NCBI RefSeq assembly: GCF_000422305.1
Contig: NZ_KE383817.1
Coordinates: 62,001-126,000, forward strand
Direction: 5' to 3'
Length of the DNA: 64,000 nucleotides
From: Luteimonas mephitis DSM 12574
GTDB taxonomy: Bacteria > Pseudomonadota > Gammaproteobacteria > Xanthomonadales > Xanthomonadaceae
Shown here: positions 1 to 13,056 of the stretch, piece after piece
Numbering within the stretch: position 1 is the first letter of the stretch
Layout: each line of letters opens with the position of its first letter
Position numbers and translations under genes: made by a program
Notes under the pieces: generated by a model
The model's database searches: none
The model's input: only the letters and a program-made list of their open reading frames with translations
Told to the model about the DNA's origin: nothing

Positions 1-1086
1 GCCAGCACGGTGCTGATGCTCGACTTCAAGTGGTCGCCCGACCTGTGGGGCGGCAAGCGCGCGAAGTACGAGGCCGCGGTCGGCCAGGCGCGCGCAGCGC
101 AGGTCGATGCGCAGGCCGCGCGGCTGGCGCTGTCGTCGAACGTCGCGCGCAGCTACGTTGCGCTCGCGCAGGCATACGAGATGCTGGACGTCGCCCAGCG
201 CGAACAGGCCCGCGCCTCGCGCCTGCGCGACCTGAGCCGGCAGCGCGTCGACGCCGGCCTCGACAACCAGCTGCAGCTGCGCCAGTCGGAAAGCACCATC
301 GCGATGGCCACGCAGCAGGGCCAGGCCGCGCGACAGCAGATCGAGGCGCTGCAAAACGCCTTGGCCGCGCTGCTCGGCAAGGGTCCGGATCGCGGCCTCG
401 ACATCACCCGCCCGCGCCTGCTCGACGCGCCCTCGCCCGCCGTGCCGGCGGTACTGCCCAGCGAACTGCTCGGCCACCGCGCCGACGTCGTTGCCGCCCG
501 CTGGCGGGTGGAGGCCGCGAGCCGCGGCATCGACGCGAGCAAGGCCGCGTTCAAGCCCAGCATCAACCTCAACGCGCTGGTCGGGCTCGCGTCCGCCGGC
601 CTGTCCGACCTGTTCAGCAGCGACGCACTGCTGGGCTTCGGCGGCCCCGCGATCAGCCTGCCGATCTTCGACGGCGGCGCGCTGCGCAGCCAGCTGGCAA
701 AGTCCGACGCCGACTACGACCTCGCCGTCGCCGGCTACAACCAGGCGCTGGTGGCGGCGCTGCATGAAGTCACCGACGCGGTGCAGGCGGCGCGATCGCT
801 CGACGCGCAGATCGCCTCGGCCACGCAGGCGCGCGACGCCGCGGAGTCCGCGCTGAAGCTCGCCGACACCCGCTATCAGGCCGGCCTCGGCACCCAGCTC
901 GACGTGCTGTCGGCGCAGCGCCCGCTGCTGCAGCTTGAACAGCAGCTCGCCGCGCTGCGCGCCCGGCGCTATGCGGCCACGGTCGACCTCGACCGCGCGC
1001 TCGGCGGTGGCCTTGCGCCTGTCGGACGGGATGCCGCCGCCGAACCAGATTCCAACCCAGACCTTGCCGGGGCCCCCACGCCATGA
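1..1086 (+). CDS. Outer-membrane factor of a tripartite efflux pump (NodT family), 5' end cut off
   Basis: The reading frame is open to base 1, so the true start lies upstream of the window and about 361 residues are visible. The protein has the long alpha-helical repeats of TolC/NodT-type outer-membrane factors, the family motif LLGHRADVVAARWRVEAA near the middle and the LPIFDGG segment that follows it. These proteins form the trimeric outer-membrane and periplasmic duct of efflux pumps. Its stop overlaps the start of the membrane-fusion gene by four bases (ATGA), so the two are almost certainly one operon and translationally coupled. The pump substrate cannot be read from the sequence; EmrAB-type partners usually export hydrophobic drugs or aromatic acids. 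Confidence 0.9.
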   Translation, partial: ASTVLMLDFKWSPDLWGGKRAKYEAAVGQARAAQVDAQAARLALSSNVARSYVALAQAYEMLDVAQREQARASRLRDLSRQRVDAGLDNQLQLRQSESTIAMATQQGQAARQQIEALQNALAALLGKGPDRGLDITRPRLLDAPSPAVPAVLPSELLGHRADVVAARWRVEAASRGIDASKAAFKPSINLNALVGLASAGLSDLFSSDALLGFGGPAISLPIFDGGALRSQLAKSDADYDLAVAGYNQALVAALHEVTDAVQAARSLDAQIASATQARDAAESALKLADTRYQAGLGTQLDVLSAQRPLLQLEQQLAALRARRYAATVDLDRALGGGLAPVGRDAAAEPDSNPDLAGAPTP

Positions 1087-2282
1087 CCTCCGAAATCAAT
1101 CCGCAAGCCGCCACTGCCACCGCCGCGCCCACGCCGAAGAACGGCAAGCGCAAGCGTGCATTGCTGATCCTCGCCGCGATCGTGCTCGTCGCCGGCGTCG
1201 CCTGGCTGGCGTACTACCTGCTGGTCGCACGCTGGCACCAGGACACCGACGACGCCTACGTGCAGGGCAACGTGGTGAGCATCGTGCCGCAGACGATCGG
1301 CACGGTGATCGCCATCGACGCCGACGACGGCATGAAGGTCGAAGCCGGCCAGCCGCTGGTGGAGCTCGACCGCAACGACGCCCAGGTCGCCTACGACCAG
1401 GCCGTCGCCAATCTCGCCGGCACCGTGCGCCAGGTGCGCGGACTTTACAGCAACGTCGATGCCGGGCAGGCCGACATCCGGGCACGCCAGGTCGCGGTGG
1501 CGCAGGCGCGCGAAGACGTGAAGCGCCGCGAAGGGCTGGTCGCCACGGGCGCGGTGTCGCGCGAAGAGCTCGCGCATGCGCGCGACATGCTCGCCGCCGC
1601 CGAGGCCGCGCTGTCGGCCTCGCACGGCCAGCTGGCACGCAGCCGCGCGCTGGTCGACGCCACCACCGTGCAGGGCCAACCGCAGGTCCAGGCCGCGGCC
1701 TCGCAGCTGCGCCAGGCCTGGCTCAACCTCCAGCGCACGGCGATCGTCGCGCCGGTGTCGGGCTACGTCGCCCAGCGCCACGTGCAGCTCGGCCAGCGCG
1801 TGCAGCCGGGCACCACGCTGATGACCATCGTGCCGATCGAGCAGATGTGGGTGGAGGCCAACTTCAAGGAAACCCAGCTGACGAAGATGCGCATCGGCCA
1901 GCCGGTCGAGGTGCGCGCCGACCTGTACGGCGGCAGCGTGAAGTACGACGGCAAGGTGGCGAGCCTGGGGCTCGGCACGGGCAGCGCGTTCTCGCTGCTT
2001 CCGGCGCAGAACGCCAGCGGCAACTGGATCAAGATCGTCCAGCGCGTGCCGGTGCGGATCGAGCTCGACCCGAAGCAACTGGCCGAACACCCGCTGCGGC
2101 TCGGCCTGAGCATGGCCGTGGACGTTTCCCTCCGCGACCAGGACGGCGCGGTGATGGCCACTGCGCGCAAGGCCGCCGAGCCATTGCTGAGCACGCAGGC
2201 TTACGCCAGCCAGCTCGACGATGCCAATGCGCTGATCGCGCGCATCATCGAACAGAACCTGCCGCAAGGCACGCGCAACTGA
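1083..2282 (+). CDS. emrA: EmrA/HlyD-family membrane-fusion protein
   Basis: A 399-residue periplasmic adaptor. It has a short cytoplasmic N-terminus, one membrane segment (about residues 27-47, LLILAAIVLVAGVAWLAYYL), then a barrel-sandwich/lipoyl domain beginning TDDAYVQGNVVSIVPQ, a helical hairpin, and a second half-lipoyl and beta-barrel part (PVSGYVAQRHVQLGQRV). This is the EmrA pattern and the length fits. It links the inner-membrane EmrB-like pump encoded ten bases downstream to the outer-membrane factor encoded just upstream. The start overlaps the upstream stop as ATGA. The symbol is by family and gene order; the substrate is unknown. Confidence 0.92.
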   Translation: MTSEINPQAATATAAPTPKNGKRKRALLILAAIVLVAGVAWLAYYLLVARWHQDTDDAYVQGNVVSIVPQTIGTVIAIDADDGMKVEAGQPLVELDRNDAQVAYDQAVANLAGTVRQVRGLYSNVDAGQADIRARQVAVAQAREDVKRREGLVATGAVSREELAHARDMLAAAEAALSASHGQLARSRALVDATTVQGQPQVQAAASQLRQAWLNLQRTAIVAPVSGYVAQRHVQLGQRVQPGTTLMTIVPIEQMWVEANFKETQLTKMRIGQPVEVRADLYGGSVKYDGKVASLGLGTGSAFSLLPAQNASGNWIKIVQRVPVRIELDPKQLAEHPLRLGLSMAVDVSLRDQDGAVMATARKAAEPLLSTQAYASQLDDANALIARIIEQNLPQGTRN

Positions 2283-2291
2283 TCCACGGCC

Positions 2292-3875
2292 ATGTCCACG
2301 ACCGTCGACCAGGCTGACGGCGACACGCCGTCCGCACGCGATCCCGCGCAGCCCTTCCGCCCGCCAAACATGGCGCTGGCGACGATCGGCATTGCGCTGG
2401 CGATGTTCATGCAGGTGCTGGACATCACCATCGCCAACGTCTCGCTGCCCACGATTTCCGGCAACCTCGGCGCCAGCGCCAACCAGGCGGTCTGGGTCAT
2501 CACCTCGTTCGCGGTCAGCAACGCGATCGCGCTGCCGCTGACCGGATTCCTGACGCGCCGCTTCGGCGAGCGCCGGCTGTTCATCTGGGCCACGTTCGCG
2601 TTCGCGATCGCGTCGCTGCTGTGCGGCCTGGCCAGGTCGATGGAGATGCTGGTGGCCGCGCGCGCGCTGCAGGGTTTCGTCGCCGGCCCGATGTACCCGG
2701 TGGCGCAGGCGCTGATGATCTCGATCTATCCGCCGGCCAAGCGCGGACAGGCCATCGCGCTGCTGGCGATGGTGACCGTGGTCGCGCCGATCGCCGGCCC
2801 GATCCTGGGCGGCTGGATCACCGACAACTACAGCTGGGAATGGATCTTCTTCATCAACGTGCCGATCGGCATCTTCGTCAGCCTCGTGGTCGCCCGCCAG
2901 CTGCGCGGCCGTCCGGAAAGGCTCGACAAGCCGCGGATGGATTACGTCGGCCTTGCGACCCTGGTGGTCGGCGTCGGCGCGCTGCAGATCCTGCTCGACC
3001 TGGGCAACGACGAGGACTGGTTCAACTCCACCAGGATCGTGGTGCTGGCGATCGTCGCGGCGATCGCGCTGGCCGTGTTCTTCATCTGGGAGCTGACCGA
3101 CGACGATCCGATCGTCGACCTGCGGCTGTTCCGCCACCGCAACTTCGCCACCGGCACGGTGGCGCTGGTGCTGGCCTACGCGGCGTTCTTCTCGGTGGCC
3201 CTGATCGTGCCGCTCTGGCTGCAGCGCAACCTGGGCTACACGGCCATCTGGGCAGGCCTGGCAACCGCGCCCATCGGCGTGCTGCCGGTGCTGTTGACCC
3301 CGTTGGTCGGCAAGTACGCAGCCCGCTTCGACCTGCGCATCGTGGCGAGCCTTGCGTTCATCGCGATGGCCGCCACCAGCTTCGCGCGCGCCGGGTTCAA
3401 CCTCGACGTCGACTTCGAGCGCGTGGCGATGGTGCAGCTGTGGATGGGCCTGGGCGTCGCGCTGTTCTTCATGCCGGTGCTGACGATCCTGCTGTCTGAC
3501 CTGGAGCCGCACGAGATCGCCTCGGGTTCGGGCGTGGCGACGTTCTTCCGCACCCTGGGCGGCAGTTTCGCCGCATCGCTGACCACGTGGGCCTGGAACG
3601 AGCGCACCGTTGTCCACCACGCGCAGCTCACCGAACACATCCCTGCCACCGACCCGGCGCTCCGCCAGACCGTCGAGGCGCTGGGCCAGGGCGACCTGCA
3701 GCGCGGTGCCATGATGCTCGACCACATGATCGCCCAGCAGGCCGCGCAGATCGGCTTCAACGAACTCTTCCACCTGCTCGGCATCCTGTTCATTGGCGTG
3801 ATCGCGTTCGTCTGGCTCGCCAAGCCGCCCTTTGCGGCCAAGATGGGCGGCGGCGGCGCGGCAGGCGGGCATTGA
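2292..3875 (+). CDS. emrB: EmrB-like DHA2-family drug:H+ antiporter
   Basis: A 527-residue inner-membrane protein with the 14-helix pattern of the DHA2 branch of the major facilitator superfamily. Visible markers are LDITIANVSLPTISGNLGAS in helix 1, RRFGERRLF in loop 2-3 (motif A), and the antiporter motif in helix 5 (VAPIAGPILGGWITDNYSWEWIFFINVPIG). It would use the proton gradient to push drugs through the EmrA-like adaptor and the outer-membrane factor. It is the last gene of the operon. No terminator with a clear T-run is visible after it. Confidence 0.93.
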   Translation: MSTTVDQADGDTPSARDPAQPFRPPNMALATIGIALAMFMQVLDITIANVSLPTISGNLGASANQAVWVITSFAVSNAIALPLTGFLTRRFGERRLFIWATFAFAIASLLCGLARSMEMLVAARALQGFVAGPMYPVAQALMISIYPPAKRGQAIALLAMVTVVAPIAGPILGGWITDNYSWEWIFFINVPIGIFVSLVVARQLRGRPERLDKPRMDYVGLATLVVGVGALQILLDLGNDEDWFNSTRIVVLAIVAAIALAVFFIWELTDDDPIVDLRLFRHRNFATGTVALVLAYAAFFSVALIVPLWLQRNLGYTAIWAGLATAPIGVLPVLLTPLVGKYAARFDLRIVASLAFIAMAATSFARAGFNLDVDFERVAMVQLWMGLGVALFFMPVLTILLSDLEPHEIASGSGVATFFRTLGGSFAASLTTWAWNERTVVHHAQLTEHIPATDPALRQTVEALGQGDLQRGAMMLDHMIAQQAAQIGFNELFHLLGILFIGVIAFVWLAKPPFAAKMGGGGAAGGH

Positions 3876-4200
3876 TCGCTCCATGCCATGCCGCTGCGCG
3901 GCAAGGCAGTCGGACTACGCGAATCATCCGACGGCGTTCGGCCGCCATCACTCCCAATCCCTCGTAGTTTCCCGCTTTCGGTGCTTCCTCGCGTACAAGG
4001 ACGCAGACAGGAAACCATGTTCCGCCTTGCCGACGCCTCTCCCCGAGCATCGACGGAAGCCCTTGTCCGGCTTGGCATGAGACCATGACCAAGCGGTTTG
4101 ACATCATGTGTTGGCTCGCAATCCGCCGCTCATTCGTCAGTTGCTCGACGACAATCCCGCCTTGACCATAAAATAATGTTCTTGCGGATCTCTTGCGATC
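3876..4200. other. Non-coding stretch before the sulfotransferase-like gene
   Basis: About 325 bases with no convincing gene. Base composition shifts from G+C-rich to A+T-richer towards the right end, where CCTTGACCATAAAATAATG (around 4160-4177) could carry promoter elements, but no pair with good spacing stands out. I see no strong Shine-Dalgarno sequence directly before the ATG at 4201. Confidence 0.6.
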
Positions 4201-5190
4201 ATGACACTGATTCTTCATATCGGCGCCGGCAAATGTGGTTCGAGCGCCATACAGTCCTCGTTGACACAGCACGCGAATCTCGAACGCCGTGATGGTTCGA
4301 CCGTCGAGTACATCGCCATCGATGCCAAAGGACTTCTGGTTCGAGGGGATCACTTGCGCAAAAGCGCAGGAATTGGAGGCTATAGAACATCCCCCTCGAC
4401 AATGGCACTGAAGAGAATGGACCTGGCCTCAATTGGAAAGGCTCTGAGGGACATTAAGCACGACGTTCTTCTTTCTCAGGAAGCATGGATATATCAAGCG
4501 GAAAATTGGCGAGATATCCTGGAACAGGCAGGATTGGATGCACATGTTTTCGCATACGTCAGGCCGCATGCCCCGTTGTTGAATTCGGCATGGTGGCAAT
4601 GGGGGGCCTGGAAAGACAAACCTTATGAAGAATGGTTGATGCATCGGTTGAAGCGCAGCATGTGGGGTGCGCGCATGCGGGAGTGGAAATCGATACCCCG
4701 CGTCAAGTCTGTCACCGTGCGCCTGTTGCCGGATGACGTGGTGGCCGACATGTACGCCTACATCCTGGAAACAGATTCGCCCGACACGAGACCCATGGTA
4801 AACTCGAGCTTGCCAAGCGTAATCCTTCGCCTGTTCCAGCGGAACCGCGAACTGAGGCCTCACGCCCATGCAAGCCGGATCGATTTCATCTTGTCGGAAC
4901 AACTCGCACTTCCCGGAAGTTCGCCGTGGGTGCTCGCACCGGAGTTGATCGAACATATCCTTTCGGAAACCCGGGAAGATAATGTGGATTTGCTTTCGAT
5001 GCTCGACAGCGAATCAGCGAGGATCATGCGCGAGGATGCGCGCTGGTGGGATAAGGCAGCGTTTTCCGACAAGGTCGCCGAATCGCCGGATCCGGTGCCG
5101 ATCGATCCAGATGCGCTGGAGAAACTGTGCGTCGCGCTGGTAAAAGCACTCGACGCACCCGGCAAACGGGATGCCATCGAGTCGGCTTAA
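4201..5190 (+). CDS. Sulfotransferase-like protein, probably acquired
   Basis: A 329-residue, probably soluble protein. The N-terminus LHIGAGKCGSSAIQSSL matches the 5'-phosphosulfate-binding loop seen in many bacterial sulfotransferase-like proteins (HIGxxKxGSSxIQ), so binding of PAPS or a related nucleotide is likely. The acceptor substrate is unknown and no other motif is diagnostic. The gene is markedly richer in A+T than its neighbours (line 4441-4500 is about 47% G+C), uses many A/T-ending codons, and stands alone between the efflux operon and the convergent radA. This suggests horizontal transfer. Such genes often sit in polysaccharide or glycolipid clusters, but none is present here. 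Confidence 0.6.
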   Translation: MTLILHIGAGKCGSSAIQSSLTQHANLERRDGSTVEYIAIDAKGLLVRGDHLRKSAGIGGYRTSPSTMALKRMDLASIGKALRDIKHDVLLSQEAWIYQAENWRDILEQAGLDAHVFAYVRPHAPLLNSAWWQWGAWKDKPYEEWLMHRLKRSMWGARMREWKSIPRVKSVTVRLLPDDVVADMYAYILETDSPDTRPMVNSSLPSVILRLFQRNRELRPHAHASRIDFILSEQLALPGSSPWVLAPELIEHILSETREDNVDLLSMLDSESARIMREDARWWDKAAFSDKVAESPDPVPIDPDALEKLCVALVKALDAPGKRDAIESA

Positions 5191-5338
5191 TTGCCAAGCA
5201 CCAAGCATCGCCACCGCAGTCAGCGGGGGCCGTAGGACATCCGGATAGATGGGGCATGATCATCTCCCTTGAATGGGGAGACTCGGCGCCCATTTACACT
5301 CGCCCGCCGTTCGCGTCATGGTGAAGTACGTTTCACCA

Positions 5339-6718
<1,380 letters not shown>

Positions 6719-6939
6719 CGGTTCTTCCAGAGCTCTGTATTGGCCGGCAGCATACCGGCCGGCGGTCGCAGCGAGAGAGATTGCCGGTTGCCTCGACGCT
6801 CCGCGATCAGCTGGCTCCGCTGCTCATGCTGGCATGACCTCCGCACCGCCCAGCCAGGGAGCCGGCCGATGGCGTCGGACAGGTTCGCACTGCTCTGGGG
6901 ATCGCCTGCCAGACGCGCCGCTGCCGGGCGCAGGATGCA

Positions 6940-7218
6940 TCAACCCGATTCCGGCCGTGTCCCGGTTTCGCTTCCGGTGGCTTCGCGCTTCTCGATGATC
7001 TTCGCCGCCTGCGCGTCGGCAGCCACCCGATGCTGCAGCGACTTGCACAGCTCGATGCCGGCCGTGGTCAGCTGTGGGGGATCGGTATCCAGCGTCACCA
7101 GCCCACTGTCGATCAGGCGCTGCTGGATCCTGGTGTCGCCGGAGTCCATCGGCAGGCACTGGTCGACCCGTTGCAGCACCTCGAGCAGGGCAAGGTCTTC
7201 TATTGCGATCGGATCCAT
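6940..7218 (-). CDS. Conserved-looking small protein of unknown function
   Basis: A 92-residue, acidic, helical, probably cytoplasmic protein with no signal peptide, membrane segment or cysteine cluster. The composition and codon pattern look coding, and the ORF begins with ATG just downstream of the tRNA-Thr gene on the same strand. The middle (RIQQRLIDSGLVTLDTDPPQ followed by LTTAGIELCKSL) has the rhythm of a winged-helix fold, but this is only an impression. I do not recognise the family. The 221 bases between it and radA hold nothing that I can name. Confidence 0.6.
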   Translation of the reverse strand: MDPIAIEDLALLEVLQRVDQCLPMDSGDTRIQQRLIDSGLVTLDTDPPQLTTAGIELCKSLQHRVAADAQAAKIIEKREATGSETGTRPESG

Positions 7219-7243
7219 GGATAGCTCGATACTGCGGTCAAGA

Positions 7244-7319
7244 TGGTGCCGGAAATAGGAATCGAACCTACGACCTACGCATTACGAATGCGCCGCTCTA
7301 CCAACTGAGCTATTCCGGC
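7244..7319 (-). tRNA. tRNA-Thr (anticodon CGT)
   Basis: The gene is read on the minus strand. The acceptor stem GCCGGAA pairs with TTCCGGC, the discriminator base is A, and CCA is encoded. The anticodon stem GCGCA/TGCGT encloses the loop TTCGTAA, giving anticodon CGT, which reads ACG (threonine). The T-arm carries the GGTTCGATTCC pattern. Length is 76 with CCA. Confidence 0.97.
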
Positions 7320-7384
7320 GATGTTGCAAAACGCGACCAGGGCGGGTCGCGGGCTGTGGATTCTAGGTTTCCACGAGGGCAGGG

Positions 7385-8338
7385 TCAATCGACCAGATGC
7401 ACGCGTAGCTCCTTGGGCAGCGCGAAGACCATGTTCTCGGGCTCGCCGGACAGCTCGCGCAGGCCGGCGGCGGCGCCCAGCGCCTGCAGGCGCTCGATCA
7501 CGCCGCGCACCAGCACGTCGGGGGCCGAGGCGCCGGCGGTGACGCCGATGTGGCGGCGGCCTTCCACCCACTGCGGGTCGATCTCGTCGGCGCCGTCGAT
7601 CAGGTAGGCCTCGACGCCCTCGCGCTCGGCCAGCTCGCGCAGGCGGTTGGAGTTGGAACTGTTCGGCGAGCCCACCACCAGCACCAGGTCGCACTGCGCG
7701 GCCAGATCGCGCACCGCGTCCTGGCGATTCTGGGTGGCGTAGCAGATGTCGTCGTTCTTCGGCCCCTGGACCGCGGGGAAGCGGTCGCGCAGCGCCTCGA
7801 TCACGCCGCGGGTGTCGTCCACCGAAAGCGTGGTCTGGGTGGTGTACGCGAGGTTTCCGGGCTGGCCGACTTCCAGCGCGGCCACGTCCTCGACGTCCTC
7901 GACCAGGTAGATGCGGCCGGTCCCGCATTCGCGGTTCCACTGCCCCATCGTGCCTTCGACCTCGGGATGGCCGGCATGGCCGATCAGCACCACGTCGCGG
8001 CCAGCGCGGCAGTGGCGCGCGACCTCGAAATGCACCTTGGTCACCAGCGGGCAGGTCGCGTCGAACACCTTGAGCCCGCGTCGTTCGGCTTCGCTGCGCA
8101 CCGCCTGCGAGACGCCGTGGGCGCTGAAGATCACGGTGGCGTTGTCGGGCACCTCGTCGAGTTCCTCGACGAAGATCGCGCCGCGCTGCTTGAGGTCGTC
8201 GACCACGTAGCGGTTGTGCACGACTTCATGGCGCACGTAGATCGGCGCGCCGAGCGTCTCGATCGCGCGCTTGACGATCTCGATCGCACGGTCGACGCCG
8301 GCACAGAAACCGCGGGGATTGGCGAGGACGATATCCAT
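7385..8338 (-). CDS. ispH: 4-Hydroxy-3-methylbut-2-enyl diphosphate reductase
   Basis: IspH is the last enzyme of the MEP isoprenoid pathway and makes IPP and DMAPP from HMBPP with a [4Fe-4S] cluster. The ATG at 8338 gives the canonical N-terminus [19 protein letters not shown]; the frame stays open further upstream but those residues lie in lspA territory and are not IspH-like. Cluster cysteines are visible in GFCAGV, in [11 protein letters not shown] and in [10 protein letters not shown], and the substrate-binding [10 protein letters not shown] follows. Length of 317 is typical. It lies downstream of lspA on the same strand, an arrangement common in proteobacteria. Confidence 0.97.
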   Translation of the reverse strand: MDIVLANPRGFCAGVDRAIEIVKRAIETLGAPIYVRHEVVHNRYVVDDLKQRGAIFVEELDEVPDNATVIFSAHGVSQAVRSEAERRGLKVFDATCPLVTKVHFEVARHCRAGRDVVLIGHAGHPEVEGTMGQWNRECGTGRIYLVEDVEDVAALEVGQPGNLAYTTQTTLSVDDTRGVIEALRDRFPAVQGPKNDDICYATQNRQDAVRDLAAQCDLVLVVGSPNSSNSNRLRELAEREGVEAYLIDGADEIDPQWVEGRRHIGVTAGASAPDVLVRGVIERLQALGAAAGLRELSGEPENMVFALPKELRVHLVD

Positions 8339-8370
8339 GATGTGGATTCTACTCCGGCACCGCAAACCCG

Positions 8371-8439
8371 GCGGGAGCGCCGCTTGGGCGCGGCGAGGTT
8401 GCCGGCGGGAAGGCGATCGCGTCCATGGGGCGCTCCTAC
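8371..8439. repeat. GTAG-headed palindromic repeat (REP/SMAG-like), copy 1, family A
   Basis: An imperfect inverted repeat related to the perfect copy at 43732-43796. On the minus strand it starts GTAGGAGCGCCCCATGGACG and closes with a degenerate right arm. The GTAG head contains the TAG stop codon of lspA. Its position just after lspA means it could also act as a 3' hairpin on that mRNA. Confidence 0.7.
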
Positions 8440-8933
8440 GCGGACGCCGGCTTGCGCTGGAACAGGCCGAACAGCGCGATCCCGACCGCGCCGGCGACGA
8501 TCGCCGAATCGGCGACGTTGAACGCCGGCCAGTAGTGGTCGCGCCAGTACCACTGGATGAAGTCGATGACGTGGCCGTGGACGAGGCGGTCGATGACGTT
8601 GCCCACCGCGCCGCCCACCACCAGCGCGAACGGCAGCGCCGTGCGCCAGTCGCCGCGCGGCGTGCGCGACAGCCAGAACGCCAGCAGCCCGCTGATACCC
8701 ACCGCCAGCGCCGAGAACAGCCAGGTCTGCCAGCCACCGGCGTCGGACAGGAAACTGAACGCCGCGCCGGTGTTGTAGGTGCGGTACCAGTTCCAGAAGC
8801 CGTCGATCACCGGTACCGGCGTGTATTCGGGCAGGCTCGACAGCACCCAGGCCTTGGTCCACTGGTCGAGGGCGATGACGATGGCCGAGAGGACCAGCCA
8901 GGCCAGCGCGTTAGGTTTGGGGTGTGTCGACAT
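8436..8933 (-). CDS. lspA: Lipoprotein signal peptidase (signal peptidase II)
   Basis: LspA is an inner-membrane aspartyl protease that removes signal peptides from prolipoproteins. The 165-residue protein has four membrane helices. The conserved blocks are DQWTKAWV in helix 1, [29 protein letters not shown] (catalytic Asp region) and [12 protein letters not shown] (second catalytic Asp). The last codon runs into the GTAG head of the palindromic repeat, so its TAG stop is supplied by that repeat. It is part of the minus-strand series murJ-ribF-ileS-lspA-ispH. Confidence 0.97.
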   Translation of the reverse strand: MSTHPKPNALAWLVLSAIVIALDQWTKAWVLSSLPEYTPVPVIDGFWNWYRTYNTGAAFSFLSDAGGWQTWLFSALAVGISGLLAFWLSRTPRGDWRTALPFALVVGGAVGNVIDRLVHGHVIDFIQWYWRDHYWPAFNVADSAIVAGAVGIALFGLFQRKPASA

Positions 8934-8960
8934 GATGCCCTTCGCTTCTTGTTGTTGTTT

Positions 8961-9086
8961 CTTCTCCCGCGGGGAGAAGCTGGCGCGCAGCGCCGGATGA
9001 GGATGCGGACGATACGCGTCGACAGTGCAAACTGGTACTGCGTACCCTCATCCGCCCTTCGGGCACCTTCTCCCGGAGGGAGAAGG
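8961..9086. repeat. Pair of opposed hairpin repeats between ileS and lspA
   Basis: Two related palindromes face each other: CTTCTCCC-GCG-GGGAGAAG at 8961-8979, followed by TGGCGCGCAGCGCCGGATGA, and CCTCATCCGCCCTTCGGGCA leading into CCTTCTCCC-GGA-GGGAGAAGG at 9066-9086. Both share the CTTCTCCC stem and an ATGAGG/CCTCAT flank in opposite orientation. This looks like a dispersed intergenic repeat in a head-to-head pair and is not protein-coding. It would put strong hairpins between ileS and lspA in the transcript. Confidence 0.65.
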
Positions 9087-9091
9087 AACCG

Positions 9092-11965
<2,874 letters not shown>

Positions 11966-11972
11966 GCTGGGC

Positions 11973-12950
11973 TCATCGTCTCGATACTGCTCGTGGGAAG
12001 TCCGCGGATGCGGACTCTTGCTCGGGGGTGAGCAGGCGCCGCGCCTGCTGCGCGTCGCGGTCCATCTGCGCGACCAGGGCCGGCAGGTCGGGAAACTTCT
12101 CTTCGTCCCGAAGCCTGGCGACGAATTCGACCTCGATCCGGCGACCGTACAGGTCGCCGTCGAAATCGAACAGGTGCGCTTCAAGCAGCGGCTCGATGCC
12201 GCCCACCGTCGGCCGCGTGCCGAAACTCGACACCGACGGCCACGGATCCGCGCCGACGCCGTGCACGCGGGTGGCATAGATGCCCGACAGCGCGGGCCGC
12301 TTGTCGTCGAAACGCAGGTTGGCGGTCGGGTAGCCAAGCGTGCGGCCGAGCTGGCGGCCGCGCACGACGCGCCCGCCGATCGCATACGGCGCACCGAGCA
12401 GGCGCGTGGCGACGTCGAACGCCCCGTCCTGCAGCGCGGCGCGGATGCGGGTGCTCGATACGCGCTCGCCATCGAGCCGGACCGGTGCTATGGCCTCTGC
12501 GGTGAAACCGAGCGCGGCGCCCTCGCGCTGCAGCGTGGCCAGGTCGCCGGCGCGGCGATGGCCGAAGCGGAAATCCGGGCCGACGTGCACCTCGCGCGCC
12601 GACAGCCGCCGCACCAGCACGCTGCGCACGAAGTCCTCCGCGCTCATCGCCACCATGCGGGCGTCGAAGCGCAGCAGGCCGACCAGGTCCGCGCCGAGCG
12701 CCCGCAGGCCCTCGAACTTGGCCCGCGGCAGCTGCAGCCGCGGCGGCGGCTCGCCGCGGGCGAAGAACTCGCGCGGCAGCGGCTCGAAGCTCAGCGCAAC
12801 CATCGGCACGCCCAGCGCGCGCGCGCGCCCGGCCGCGTGGCCCACCAGCGCGCGATGCCCCAGGTGCAGGCCGTCGAAGGCGCCGATGCAGACCACACTG
12901 CCGTGGGGGCACAGGGGCCCGCCTTCGACGTCGCGGAACAGCCGGTTCAT
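11973..12950 (-). CDS. ribF: Bifunctional riboflavin kinase / FMN adenylyltransferase
   Basis: RibF makes FMN and then FAD from riboflavin. The 325-residue length fits. The N-terminal adenylyltransferase domain shows [13 protein letters not shown] (nucleotide-binding HxGH), and the C-terminal kinase domain shows [13 protein letters not shown] and the later GTRPTVGG block. I start at ATG 12950 (MNRLFRD); the extra frame upstream is arginine-rich and unlike the family. Placement before ileS and lspA is the classic proteobacterial order. Confidence 0.95.
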   Translation of the reverse strand: MNRLFRDVEGGPLCPHGSVVCIGAFDGLHLGHRALVGHAAGRARALGVPMVALSFEPLPREFFARGEPPPRLQLPRAKFEGLRALGADLVGLLRFDARMVAMSAEDFVRSVLVRRLSAREVHVGPDFRFGHRRAGDLATLQREGAALGFTAEAIAPVRLDGERVSSTRIRAALQDGAFDVATRLLGAPYAIGGRVVRGRQLGRTLGYPTANLRFDDKRPALSGIYATRVHGVGADPWPSVSSFGTRPTVGGIEPLLEAHLFDFDGDLYGRRIEVEFVARLRDEEKFPDLPALVAQMDRDAQQARRLLTPEQESASADFPRAVSRR

Positions 12951-13024
12951 GGATTCTCGATGTCGGGCCGCCCGGTCGTGGAAGACCAGTCGCCGCGAGG
13001 GTTTCGCGCTGCCCGGAACCGAAA

Positions 13025-13053
13025 AGTATAGCTGCGGCGCAACAAACCCAAGC
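13025..13053 (-). promoter_or_regulatory. Possible sigma-70 promoter for ribF-ileS-lspA-ispH
   Basis: On the minus strand a good -10 hexamer TATACT (13030-13025) lies about 75 bases before ribF. A -35 is weak: CTTGGG or TTGGGT 15-16 bases upstream. It falls in the gap between murJ and ribF. Transcription may equally read through from murJ. Confidence 0.3.
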
Positions 13054-13056
13054 CCG

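Noticed and set aside
969..3884. 971-codon open frame antisense to emrA-emrB
   Set aside because: High G+C leaves few stop codons in antisense frames. The translation is Arg/His/Asp-rich with no family pattern, while the opposite strand encodes clear EmrA and EmrB proteins.
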